Shown: positions 55,398 to 63,975 of the stretch, in pieces
Layout of the letters: each line of letters opens with the position of its first letter
Numbering within the stretch: position 1 is the stretch's first letter
Assembly: GCA_910586015.1 (NCBI GenBank)
Contig: CAJUGJ010000018.1
Coordinates: forward strand, 1 to 64,000
Length of the DNA: 64,000 nucleotides
Source of the DNA: an uncultured Lachnospiraceae bacterium
GTDB taxonomy: Bacteria > Bacillota > Clostridia > Lachnospirales > Lachnospiraceae
Direction of reading: 5' to 3'
Made by a program: the position numbers and the translations under genes
Notes under the pieces: model-generated
Seen by the model: the letters and a program-made list of their open reading frames with translations, nothing else
The model's database searches: none
What the model was told of the DNA's origin: nothing

Positions 55398-56840
55398 TCA
55401 ATAAAAACTTGTAAAAGCTGGTACAAGTACAAGAAATAATACAAGAATCAATAGTATCATCATTGGTGCTAATAGTTTTGTCCCTGCCTCTTCTCCTAAA
55501 CGTTTTGCTAATTCTCTTTGTTCATTAGAAGAAGTAATCGCTTCTTGTTGTAGTAAAGGAAGGATACTGCGACTTCCTTTTTTTAAATTTTGTACTAGAA
55601 TTGTACTAAATTTAAGATATAATAGCATTTTACATCTTTTTCCGAATTTTTCATAAGCTATCTCTTCAGAAACTCCAAGTTCTAACTCATGAAGAGCAAT
55701 TCTCATCTCTTCATATGCAAAATGAAACTCTTGCTTTCTTTTTACCTCATAATCTTTTATTATATACTCCCATGCTCCACGAATTGTCATACCTGACCCT
55801 AACAAAAGTGTCATCTGTCTTATTATATTGGGATAATCTATTTCCATCTGTCGCTTTCTTTTATTTTCCTTTTGTTTGATTTCATATTCCATACCTTTTA
55901 TCAAACAAACTGTTGTCATAAAAAACAATAAGAAAAAAGAACCTATCCTTGAATTTTTCTTTTCTTTCCATATTAGCTTTTTTCCTTCTATTTCTTTGGG
56001 TAGGGGTAAAAGAGATTCTTTTGAAGTATTTTCTTGTGTAAATTTTAATATCGCTTCAATTTCTTCCTGCAATTTTTCTTCTTTCGATTGTTCTTTCGGA
56101 AATAGTCGTACAGGTATCTGAAAATCTATTTCTTGTCCATAATACTGTAATATTGCAGATAGAATTGTTACTGTTCCTTCCGGATCAATTTGCTCCTGTT
56201 TTAGTGTTCCATCTAGTCGGATAAGATTTGTGTCTATCTTCCACTCTACCGAATATCCTGCAACTTTCTCTGGAAAATTAAGTTTTTTTGTCACCCGATC
56301 TATCGTATTATCTCCTAATAAAAGAGTTTCTATCTGACTTCGTATAGAAAATAAAAAGTTTTCTAATTCTTCTTTTGTTTTTTCAGAAGGCTGCAATTTT
56401 ATCAAAACCTCTCCTTGAATTCCTTCTGAAGACTTATAACTTAAATAAGAATTTATGGCTTTTTGTTCTGGTTTTACTAGAAAATATCCTTCTTTCAAAA
56501 ACATCTCTTCTTTAAAACCTATTTCATATAAAAATGCAAAAATTCCAAATACCAAAACAGAACACAGCAAAACAGAAATTTTATTTAGTAAAAAACAATG
56601 GTATTTTATCCCTGCATCTTGATCTGGATATAGACTACGAAACCTTAAAACTCTTTCCTGTTCCTTTCCTACCTGTCTTTTTCCCTTTGGTAAATGTAAT
56701 AATATCCAAGCTGCCATAGGATAAAAGATTTTAAAAGGAGCTTCCTTTCTAGAAAGTTTCTGAATGAAAAAAGTCTCTGTATTTCGTGTTAAGAAAAAAA
56801 ATAGTATAAATATAATAATAAAACTACTCCAAAATAAAAT
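55398..56840 (-). CDS. tadC: TadC-like inner-membrane platform protein
   Basis: Type II secretion F-domain protein of the tad system. From the ATG at 56717 it is 439 residues, with a membrane segment near 48-66, another near 258-275 and the C-terminal T2SSF domain (MEIDYPNIIRQMTLLLGSGM onward) ending in a helix. In the same frame upstream, 41 more residues encode another membrane helix (ILFWSSFIIIFILFFFLT). There is no ATG/GTG/TTG, but an ATT at 56838-56840 lies exactly 8 nt after AAGGAG, while the ATG at 56717 has no ribosome site. I therefore favour an AUU start. Confidence 0.78.
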   Translation of the reverse strand: MLFWSSFIIIFILFFFLTRNTETFFIQKLSRKEAPFKIFYPMAAWILLHLPKGKRQVGKEQERVLRFRSLYPDQDAGIKYHCFLLNKISVLLCSVLVFGIFAFLYEIGFKEEMFLKEGYFLVKPEQKAINSYLSYKSSEGIQGEVLIKLQPSEKTKEELENFLFSIRSQIETLLLGDNTIDRVTKKLNFPEKVAGYSVEWKIDTNLIRLDGTLKQEQIDPEGTVTILSAILQYYGQEIDFQIPVRLFPKEQSKEEKLQEEIEAILKFTQENTSKESLLPLPKEIEGKKLIWKEKKNSRIGSFFLLFFMTTVCLIKGMEYEIKQKENKRKRQMEIDYPNIIRQMTLLLGSGMTIRGAWEYIIKDYEVKRKQEFHFAYEEMRIALHELELGVSEEIAYEKFGKRCKMLLYLKFSTILVQNLKKGSRSILPLLQQEAITSSNEQRELAKRLGEEAGTKLLAPMMILLILVLFLVLVPAFTSFY

Positions 56841-56869
56841 TCTTTTCTCTCCTTCCCAACATATTTTTT

Positions 56870-57589
56870 TTATAATTCAATCGCTGCAATTCGTCTTGCC
56901 CAAACCGCTGCTGCCAAATTGATTCCTAATACTATTGTCATACACAAAATTCCAAGTAGGGAGTGATAAAAAATATCTAAATATCCCGGAGAACAAATTC
57001 TAAAGTATAAGATTAAAATAGAAGGGACTAATTTCATAAATTCTGCCTCATATTTTTTTCCAGATAATATAGTTTCAATCTCCTGTGCAGTTTCTAACTG
57101 TATTCGTATCATTTCACTTGCTGTCCTTGTCACTTTTATCATATCTCCCCCACTTCTTTTTGCAGTCAAAAATACTGTGACAAAGCTTTTTATGGATTCT
57201 ATTTTTCTTCGATTGGCAAACTCCTGTAAAATTTTTTCCATCGGAATATGATTATTAAGTTGACATTCCATTATTGTAAACTCTTTTGTTATTTCTGCAT
57301 TTACAGGATATAATAATAACAATTCCTTTTTAGCTTCCCTCCAAGCATTTTCTACAGAATATCCTGCTTCTAAAGAAGCAGAAATACTTTGGAGGGCATC
57401 TTTCCATTGAATGGCAAGTTCTTTTTCTCTGACATCTTTCAATTTTCCTGTTTTTTTCTGTCTTTTATAGTATATTAATAAGAATATTACTACAATTATG
57501 CCTATCACTAAACTGTCATAAAATAAAATTCCTATTGCCAAACCAGAAATAATGAAATATACTAGCCTTTTTGAAAATATAGCTTCCAA
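56870..57589 (-). CDS. tadB: TadB-like inner-membrane platform protein
   Basis: A 239-residue T2SSF-domain protein with two N-terminal membrane segments (about 10-24 and 26-40) and a C-terminal pair. The core reads SISASLEAGYSVENAWREA and later FLTAKRSGGDMIKVT, the signature of TadB. Start TTG at 57589, with only a distant AGGTG. It lies 37 nt after tadA and pairs with TadC to form the platform. Confidence 0.86.
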   Translation of the reverse strand: MEAIFSKRLVYFIISGLAIGILFYDSLVIGIIVVIFLLIYYKRQKKTGKLKDVREKELAIQWKDALQSISASLEAGYSVENAWREAKKELLLLYPVNAEITKEFTIMECQLNNHIPMEKILQEFANRRKIESIKSFVTVFLTAKRSGGDMIKVTRTASEMIRIQLETAQEIETILSGKKYEAEFMKLVPSILILYFRICSPGYLDIFYHSLLGILCMTIVLGINLAAAVWARRIAAIEL

Positions 57590-57626
57590 ATAATTGAATA
57601 CACCTACTTTCTTTTACTTAACTTTT

Positions 57627-58832
57627 TTAAATTGAATCTTCTACTTCTAATTCAAGCATACCACTATGTTTTAATTTTAAGTGATGGATCAGTGGATTTT
57701 GGGTTCGTTTTAATGTTCCAATAATCTTTCCTTCCTCATCTTCTGCTTCTTCTCGAAAAACAAAAAGGGGATTTAATTCAATCTCTCCGTCAACACAGTC
57801 TAAAACTTCTGTAATCTCTAATACCTTTCGACTATGATCCCTTAATCTTCCCAAATGTACAATGAGATCTAACGCAGAGGCGATTTGTCTACGGACTGCT
57901 TGAAGTGGAATCTCTGTTCCTAATAATACCATTGTTTCTAATCTTGATAACATATCTGTAGGTGAATTAGAATGTCCTGTAGAAAGTCCAGAATGACCAC
58001 TATTTAGTGCTTGTAACATATCGATAGCCGCAGCATCTCTCACTTCTCCTATAATAATTCTACTTGGTCTCATTCTTAATGCAGACTTAATTAAATCTCT
58101 AATTGTGACTTCGTTTTCTCCTTCTACATTTGCATTTCTTACCTCCAAGCGGACTAGATTAGGAATTCCTTGAATTTGTAATTCCGCTGAGTCTTCTATT
58201 GTGATAATTCTTTCATCCTTTGGAATATAACTAGACAGCACATTTAAAAAAGTCGTCTTCCCGGAACCTGTGCCTCCAGAAATAAAAATATTATAGCCAC
58301 TATAAACTAACCGCTGTAAAAATTGTGCTGCCTCCTGTGACAATGTTTTAAAAGATATTAACTGTTCCATATTCATGGCTTCATTTGGAAACTTTCGAAT
58401 TGTAATAATCGGTCCATCTAGGGCAACAGGAGGAAGTACAATATTAACACGAGAACCATCCGAAAGTCTTGCGTCCATAATAGGGCTTGTCTGGTTCACA
58501 ATTCGATTGGAAGAGGCTGCAATCTGTTGAACGATATCTGTAAGTTTTTGTTGATCCGTAAAGTGTCTATCCCATTCATAGATCATTCCTTCTCGTTCAA
58601 TAAAAATATGGTTTGTCCCATTGATCATAATTTCCGAAATTGTCGAGTCCTCTACTAGATCTTGAAGAATGTCAAAACGGCGAAGAGAATTAAAAATTTC
58701 TTTTTGTAATCTGGCTCTCTCCTTCATACTTAAATAATTTTCTTTGCATCGTTCATTTAATGTCATATGAATCATTGTTTTTAATTCATTATCTGTTAAA
58801 TCTTTGGAGAGATCGATTGTATTTAAAACCAT
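57627..58832 (-). CDS. tadA: Tad secretion ATPase TadA/CpaF
   Basis: A 401-residue hexameric ATPase driving pilus assembly. Walker A SGGTGSGKTT is near 190-198, followed by an Asp box, Walker B MRPSRIIIGEVRDAAA (about 256-271) and the His box LNSGHSGLSTGHSNS (about 277-291). The ATG at 58832 has no clear ribosome site, and family-like sequence (REEDIRESLRS) continues upstream in the same frame without a start codon. An AAGGAG and ATG at 58870 sit in another frame, so a small frameshift near the N-terminus is possible. Confidence 0.92.
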   Translation of the reverse strand: MVLNTIDLSKDLTDNELKTMIHMTLNERCKENYLSMKERARLQKEIFNSLRRFDILQDLVEDSTISEIMINGTNHIFIEREGMIYEWDRHFTDQQKLTDIVQQIAASSNRIVNQTSPIMDARLSDGSRVNIVLPPVALDGPIITIRKFPNEAMNMEQLISFKTLSQEAAQFLQRLVYSGYNIFISGGTGSGKTTFLNVLSSYIPKDERIITIEDSAELQIQGIPNLVRLEVRNANVEGENEVTIRDLIKSALRMRPSRIIIGEVRDAAAIDMLQALNSGHSGLSTGHSNSPTDMLSRLETMVLLGTEIPLQAVRRQIASALDLIVHLGRLRDHSRKVLEITEVLDCVDGEIELNPLFVFREEAEDEEGKIIGTLKRTQNPLIHHLKLKHSGMLELEVEDSI

Positions 58833-58887
58833 AGAACGTAAAGATTCCCTGATATCTTCCTCTCTTTCATTCTCCTTTCTTTTTTTT

Positions 58888-59829
58888 TCACAATATACCT
58901 TTGATAAAATTGCCTAACACCCCCTCTATTAAATCTTTTTGTCCTTTTAATCCATCTGCTAATCTTTCATCGTAGGGTGGTCGAATTCGATGTAATTTTT
59001 TATCAATCTCTGAATCATTCATATAACACTGTCGTAGCCATTCTTTTTGTTTTTCTTCCTCTGCTGTTGTTCCAAAAAAAGGTTCATAAATCATCTGACA
59101 TACAGAAAAAAGTCCTGCTGTTGCTCTGCAGATTGTCCCTCCATCAATAATAATAACTTGATACTTTAATTGACTGCTTAAAATATTTAAAAATTCGATA
59201 ATTTCTTGTGGTTCTATCTCTGTTAAATCTGCCCAATGTAGACATCCTACATAATAGTCTAAATGTTCTGCATGACCTACTAGTGCTGCTATTTCTTTTT
59301 CAGGATTGACCCCTTGCCGAATCCAATATATAGCTTCTGTAATTTTAGGCTGCTCTAATGTAATTCCTGCTCTTTCTGCTGTAAAAAAAGGATCAAAACT
59401 TATAAATACTGTGCGATAATACTCTGCAAAAAATACTGCACTTGCAAGAGCTAAAGTAGAACAAAAGCATCCTCCCGCTGGCGATAAAAACCCTAAAACT
59501 TTAACATCCTCTGAAAGAGAAGGCTCTTCTAAAACACTATCTTTTTTCTCATAAAGTCTTAAAATTTCTTTTTTTATATCTTCTGCTGACTGAAATTTAA
59601 AAATAACTTCCTGTTTTCCTTGTTCAGCTACTTCCTCTCTATCTGAAAGAATACAGATCTTACCTCCATGAAAACTTGAAGTAGCCTGTTCATAAAAGGA
59701 ACGACCACATAACAAAAATTCAACGATATGTTCTCTTTTAAACTCTTGATAACTTCTAAAATCAGTAAATGCAACTGCATGGAACAAAAATGTCGAATCA
59801 CAATTTAAAAATCCTGTCAATCTGCGCAC
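58888..59829 (-). CDS. tadZ: TadZ/CpaE-like localisation protein
   Basis: A 313-residue MinD/ParA-like protein that positions the tad machinery. A receiver-like N-terminal domain is followed by a degenerate ATPase: the deviant Walker A reads SPAGGCFCSTLALA (no Lys), while VIIIDGG retains the Walker B shape. It starts with GTG at 59829 behind AGGAGG (an ATG two bases away is out of frame). First gene of the operon. Confidence 0.82.
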   Translation of the reverse strand: MRRLTGFLNCDSTFLFHAVAFTDFRSYQEFKREHIVEFLLCGRSFYEQATSSFHGGKICILSDREEVAEQGKQEVIFKFQSAEDIKKEILRLYEKKDSVLEEPSLSEDVKVLGFLSPAGGCFCSTLALASAVFFAEYYRTVFISFDPFFTAERAGITLEQPKITEAIYWIRQGVNPEKEIAALVGHAEHLDYYVGCLHWADLTEIEPQEIIEFLNILSSQLKYQVIIIDGGTICRATAGLFSVCQMIYEPFFGTTAEEEKQKEWLRQCYMNDSEIDKKLHRIRPPYDERLADGLKGQKDLIEGVLGNFIKGIL

Positions 59830-60007
59830 ATACGATTCTTCCTCCTCTAAAACTGCTAGTATCTTTTTTTCGATCTACTACACCCCCAAATCTATTCTAT
59901 TTTTATTATGTTAAATGGTGATTACCATAAAGAACCTTGAAATGGTTCTATGGGCCTTAATTGGCATTGGAAAAGCAAAGAATATTCTTTTGTTTTTTAA
60001 TGTCTTT
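59830..60007 (-). promoter_or_regulatory. Long structured leader of the tad operon
   Basis: About 170 nt lie between the promoter and tadZ. The clearest structure is CCATAGAACC / GGTTCTTTATGG with a 7-nt loop, at about 59927-59956. I do not recognise a known riboswitch class; a regulatory role is only suggested by length and structure. Confidence 0.4.
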
Positions 60008-60037
60008 AGCATACTCCTTTTCTCGTGTTTATGTCAA
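60008..60037 (-). promoter_or_regulatory. Promoter of the tad operon
   Basis: Minus strand TTGACA (60032-60037), 18-nt spacer, TATGCT (60008-60013). The only good promoter seen ahead of the ten tad genes. Confidence 0.75.
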
Positions 60038-60122
60038 GCCTATATTATTATATTTCTTCAAAATTGGAGAATGTAACAAAGAAAAGAACGAAGTCTTATG
60101 CAAAACTTCTTATTCTGAAAAC

Positions 60123-60398
60123 TTAATAGAAAATATTTAAAAAAGCGGCTGTTATGTAAATCAAAAAAAATCCCGGAACTCCTAATGCCCCTATAATTCC
60201 GGCTGTCACAAAATTAATCCCAACTCCTATTTTTAAGTTTAATCCAGAAAGTAAGTAATTAAATGCACCTATTGCTGCACATCCAAACAAAGCACGTAAA
60301 CATGCTTTTCCCAATGACTTATAGTGATAGATAAAAATATATCCAAGAAAACATACAGTTCCAGTTATCATCATAATTAAAGAAACAACCTTTGGCAT
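60123..60398 (-). CDS. bofA: Pro-sigma-K processing inhibitor BofA family protein
   Basis: A 91-residue membrane protein with three hydrophobic segments and the family C-terminus GVGINFVTAGIIGALGVPGF. In Bacillus BofA holds the SpoIVFB protease inactive until the engulfed forespore signals. GGAGG precedes the ATG. It stands divergent from yaaL; in Bacillus recR, yaaL and bofA are consecutive, so the recR-linked set is split here. Confidence 0.88.
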   Translation of the reverse strand: MPKVVSLIMMITGTVCFLGYIFIYHYKSLGKACLRALFGCAAIGAFNYLLSGLNLKIGVGINFVTAGIIGALGVPGFFLIYITAAFLNIFY

Positions 60399-60518
60399 AC
60401 CAAATTCCTCCTATTTTATTTCCAGTTATTTAGATATTAAAGAATAAACTTACCAGTTTCTGACTATAATATAAACAACAGGTAGTCTTTACATAAATAT
60501 GAAAAGGAGGTAATTTTC

Positions 60519-60752
60519 ATGAGTTTATTTCATAAAAAAAAGCAGAAAAGACCCAGTCCTTTGCTGCTTGAAATTGCGGATACAAAACGTGCCCTAGATG
60601 CCGCATATTCTATTTTTGAAAATGTTATCGATCCAGATCTTATCGATTCTAGCATTTATCAAGTAAATGCAATTCAGGAAAGATATAAGTACCTATTAAA
60701 ACAAGCAAAAGCAGCAGGGGTTGCTTCCACTATTCTTCATACAGGACAATAA
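60519..60752 (+). CDS. yaaL: YaaL family protein (DUF2508)
   Basis: A 77-residue soluble helical protein with the DUF2508 pattern (LLEIADTKRALDAAYSIFEN and a C-terminal YKYLLKQA). AAGGAGG lies before the ATG. Function unknown; conserved beside recR/bofA in many spore formers, here divergent from bofA. Confidence 0.85.
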   Translation: MSLFHKKKQKRPSPLLLEIADTKRALDAAYSIFENVIDPDLIDSSIYQVNAIQERYKYLLKQAKAAGVASTILHTGQ

Positions 60753-60796
60753 TTGGATATTCCCTTCTTTTCGCAGTCACATATTACAATCACATA

Positions 60797-60888
60797 AAAT
60801 AGAGCAGTCACAAAAAATCAAATACAAGATATGGTAAAGTTTGATATTATATCTTGTATATTCAATTTTTAGTGTAACTGCTCTATTT
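60797..60888. terminator. Long imperfect palindrome between yaaL and amylase genes
   Basis: A 92-bp near-palindrome: AAATAGAGCAGT at the left edge pairs with ACTGCTCTATTT at the right. Inner arms ATACAAGATAT and ATATCTTGTATA also pair. It lies between convergent genes and can serve as a bidirectional terminator. Confidence 0.6.
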
Positions 60889-60901
60889 ATCTTTCTATTT
60901 C

Positions 60902-62569
60902 TTATTTTATAACTGCTAATGAATATGGTGGCAATGTAACTTGATTTCCTTCTACTTTTACTTTGCTTCCATCTGTGCTCAGATAATTTCTAAGTTGACT
61001 TACTTTATAATCTGAGAAGTTAAAAGAAACTGTCTTTTCCTGTGTTTCTGACAAATTCATGAGTATTACAATTTGATTTTCTTCCCATGTCTTTACGAAT
61101 GCAGCGACATCTTCATCCGTAATTTCATTTATAACAGCAACTGTTCCTCTTGCAATCTCTGGGTTTTCATTTCTTAGACGAATCAAATGTTTATAAAAAT
61201 TGACAATAGATAAAGGATCTTCTAACTGCTTTTCTAGCGAATCAAATCTATTTTCCTGTGATTCCATGTCGGCTGGCCCTCTGGTCATTCCATCTACATT
61301 TTTATCTGACCAATACATTGGTGCACGTTTATTTTCATCTCTTCCGCTACCAGTCATACCAATTTCTTCTCCATAATATACAAACGCATTTCCTGTCATC
61401 ATTAAATTCATTGCTGCTGCCATTTTAATTTTTCCTTGTTTATAACTAAAATAACCTGCTGCTCTTCCTAAATCGTGATTTACGAAAAATGGTGCATCAA
61501 TAGCATTTGGAGAAAAGCTTCGAATTCGTTCCTGAAATTTTACCATTGCCTCTGCAAAGGAACGAGCAGAATTTTGAGTTCCTGTATAATTTAATACTTT
61601 TGCAATTTTTCCTTCTGTATCTGCAAAAGCAAAATTAAAAATACTGTCGATTCCACTCTTATAATACTGTGTGAGATTTAAATAAGAATCCCAAACTTCA
61701 GCTACTAAATAATTTTCCTCATTTAAAGATTTTACATAATCATTAACCCATTGAAGTACCTCTACATTTTTATCAATACTTCCTGTATAGTATTCTTTTG
61801 CAGCATCTAAACGAAAGCCTCCTACTCCTAAATTAAGCCAGTAAGACATCACCTCTTCTAAATCTTTACGAAGTGCTTTATTTGCTAAATTCAGATCTGG
61901 CATTTGCTGTGAGAATACACCCTCATAATAATAATCAGTATCCTTAATTTGATAATATGCACCACTGTCAGGCTTACCCTTTACAATGTTATAATATCCT
62001 ATATAAGGACATTCTGTTTCGTTAGGTTCTTGATCTTTTGGAAGAGAACTTAAATATTCTTCTGCTGTTTTAAACCATTCATGTTTTGGAGAAGTATGGT
62101 TTAATACTAGATCTAAAATTAACTTAATGCCTCGTTCCTTGCAAGCACTCACTAATTCCTTAAAGTCCTCCATTGTTCCATACTCAGGATCAATCGCATA
62201 ATAATCAACTACATCATATTTATGATAAGAAGGAGAAGGCATAATTGGCATTAGCCATATTCCATTAAAGCCCATATCTTTAATATAATCTAACTTCTGT
62301 ATTACTCCTTTTAAATCTCCAATTCGATCTCCATCACTATCATAAAAAGAATAGACAAAAATCTCATAATAGGTTCTATAATTATCATCGATTATATTAA
62401 GTTCATGTTCTGTAAATTCATAGTTGGAATTATCCGTTTGCTGTGTCTTTTCATCATTTGATTTTATATCTTCTTTATCAGAATTTTTACTGCACCCTAT
62501 CATCGATAATAAAATGAAACTTAATACTAAAAGCAAAATTTTATAGCTATGTTTTCGAACTTTTCTCAT
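60902..62569 (-). CDS. GH13 alpha-amylase family lipoprotein
   Basis: A 555-residue surface lipoprotein (lipobox MIGC, Cys 26). The catalytic barrel starts near residue 66 (YYEIFVYSFYDSDGDRIGDL). Region I LDLVLNH is at about 152-158, the nucleophile Asp in GFRLDAAKEY at 255, the acid/base Glu in EVWDS at 291, and the transition-state Asp in NHDLGR at 366. A C-terminal beta domain follows; no separate carbohydrate-binding module is seen. It hydrolyses alpha-glucans, feeding the MalG-type transporter encoded upstream. Confidence 0.92.
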   Translation of the reverse strand: MRKVRKHSYKILLLVLSFILLSMIGCSKNSDKEDIKSNDEKTQQTDNSNYEFTEHELNIIDDNYRTYYEIFVYSFYDSDGDRIGDLKGVIQKLDYIKDMGFNGIWLMPIMPSPSYHKYDVVDYYAIDPEYGTMEDFKELVSACKERGIKLILDLVLNHTSPKHEWFKTAEEYLSSLPKDQEPNETECPYIGYYNIVKGKPDSGAYYQIKDTDYYYEGVFSQQMPDLNLANKALRKDLEEVMSYWLNLGVGGFRLDAAKEYYTGSIDKNVEVLQWVNDYVKSLNEENYLVAEVWDSYLNLTQYYKSGIDSIFNFAFADTEGKIAKVLNYTGTQNSARSFAEAMVKFQERIRSFSPNAIDAPFFVNHDLGRAAGYFSYKQGKIKMAAAMNLMMTGNAFVYYGEEIGMTGSGRDENKRAPMYWSDKNVDGMTRGPADMESQENRFDSLEKQLEDPLSIVNFYKHLIRLRNENPEIARGTVAVINEITDEDVAAFVKTWEENQIVILMNLSETQEKTVSFNFSDYKVSQLRNYLSTDGSKVKVEGNQVTLPPYSLAVIK

Positions 62570-62617
62570 ATTTTTTATACCTTTCTGTATTACATTCTTC
62601 TTTTTTCATAAAAATAA

Positions 62618-62657
62618 GCTGTTGCAAAATAGAGAATTTTATCTATTTTACAACAGC
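62618..62657 (-). terminator. Terminator between malG-like and amylase genes
   Basis: Minus strand stem GCTGTTGTAAAATAGA / TCTATTTTGCAACAGC followed by TTATTTTT. It may let only part of the transcripts extend into the amylase gene. Core similar to 33442-33489. Confidence 0.8.
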
Positions 62658-62679
62658 CCTACGTCTTCTAAGAAGTTTA

Positions 62680-63975
62680 TTAACCCTTTACTGCTCCAGA
62701 TAAACCATCAGAATAATATTTTTGTGTGGCAATAAATAAAATAGAAATCGGTATAGATACCAATACTGCCCCTGCGAAAAATCTGGTATAAAATGCCTGT
62801 ATATTTTCTTTGGTAAGCATATTCCATAAACCTACTGCTACTGTAAAATATTTTGCGTCAGTTCCTGCAATAACACGGCAGAAAATGAAATCCAGCCATG
62901 GTCCCATAAAGGAAGTTACTAAAGTATATACAATAATTGGCTTAGAAAGAGGAATCGTAATTCTCCAGAAAATTTGAAACTTAGTTGCTCCGTCAATGGA
63001 AGCCGCTTCATCAATCGATTTCGGAATTGTATCAAAAAATCCTTTTGCAATATAAAATCCAAGACCTGCACCACCAGAATATACTAAAACTAATGATACC
63101 ATCTTTAAAACGCCTTCTGTCAATCCAACACCCTTTAAAATATAATATATTGCAATCATAGACATAAAGCCCGGAAACATTCCCAAAATCAATGCAATAT
63201 TCATAAATGGCTTTCTCATCTTAAAACGCATTCTCGACATGGAAAAAGAAACTGCTAATACGTAAAAAGAAGAAATAATACAAGAAAAACAGGCAATGAT
63301 AAAGGTATTTAAAAACCATCTTGGGAAGTTAAAAATATCTGTTTCTGTAAATAATCTAGTGTAGTTAGATAATGTCCACTTTGTTGGCCAAAAGCTGGTA
63401 AAGTAAGAACCTGTTTCCCCACGGAATGAAGTCATAATAACCCACAGAATTGGAGATACCCAGATAATTGAAAGGACAGCTAAAATAATGTGTACTATAC
63501 TGGATTTTGTCGCTTTAAATGACTGAAAAAGTGCAACAAACAGTAAAATCGCTTCTATCCAGAAAGTAAACTGAAAATTCTTCACATAAAATTTACTGTC
63601 TAATAAGCCTGTGGCATTTACCTTTTTACAAATTGAAACCATAATCAGAAAATGACAAGCCAATGAAACAACCAATGCTATATCTGCAATATGATAACTG
63701 CTCTTTTTATGTGCAACCAATGGTAAGATAGCTGAAACAACAAGTAAAATTACTGGTAAAACAAAAATCAGTTTTGTTAAACTATAGTTTTTAATTGTTG
63801 CCGCTGCAAGTGTATTCCCATCCATTCCAATAGAAGCTAAGAATAGAGAGAATAAAGACATACTGTAATTTCCCTTCGATACAAATGGGAAAAATAGAAA
63901 AACAAGTGCAAGAAGGGAAAGTACTGGTACAATAATTTGATACTTTTTTCTATAATCCATCATATTGTAACTCAT
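62680..63975 (-). CDS. malG: MalG-type sugar ABC transporter permease with extended N-terminus
   Basis: A 431-residue permease. The C-terminal 280 residues are a normal MalG, with the EAA loop EAASIDGATKFQIFWRITIP near residue 333, which contacts the ATPase. The first roughly 150 residues add about four extra membrane segments not present in Escherichia coli MalG. GGAGG precedes the ATG at 63975. The rest of the transporter presumably lies beyond the window edge. Likely imports maltodextrins, given the adjacent amylase. Confidence 0.88.
   Translation of the reverse strand: MSYNMMDYRKKYQIIVPVLSLLALVFLFFPFVSKGNYSMSLFSLFLASIGMDGNTLAAATIKNYSLTKLIFVLPVILLVVSAILPLVAHKKSSYHIADIALVVSLACHFLIMVSICKKVNATGLLDSKFYVKNFQFTFWIEAILLFVALFQSFKATKSSIVHIILAVLSIIWVSPILWVIMTSFRGETGSYFTSFWPTKWTLSNYTRLFTETDIFNFPRWFLNTFIIACFSCIISSFYVLAVSFSMSRMRFKMRKPFMNIALILGMFPGFMSMIAIYYILKGVGLTEGVLKMVSLVLVYSGGAGLGFYIAKGFFDTIPKSIDEAASIDGATKFQIFWRITIPLSKPIIVYTLVTSFMGPWLDFIFCRVIAGTDAKYFTVAVGLWNMLTKENIQAFYTRFFAGAVLVSIPISILFIATQKYYSDGLSGAVKG

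Noticed and set aside
59830..60007. c-di-GMP (GEMM) riboswitch ahead of tad
   Set aside because: I looked for the conserved GEMM core elements and did not find them; listed only as an unclassified leader.
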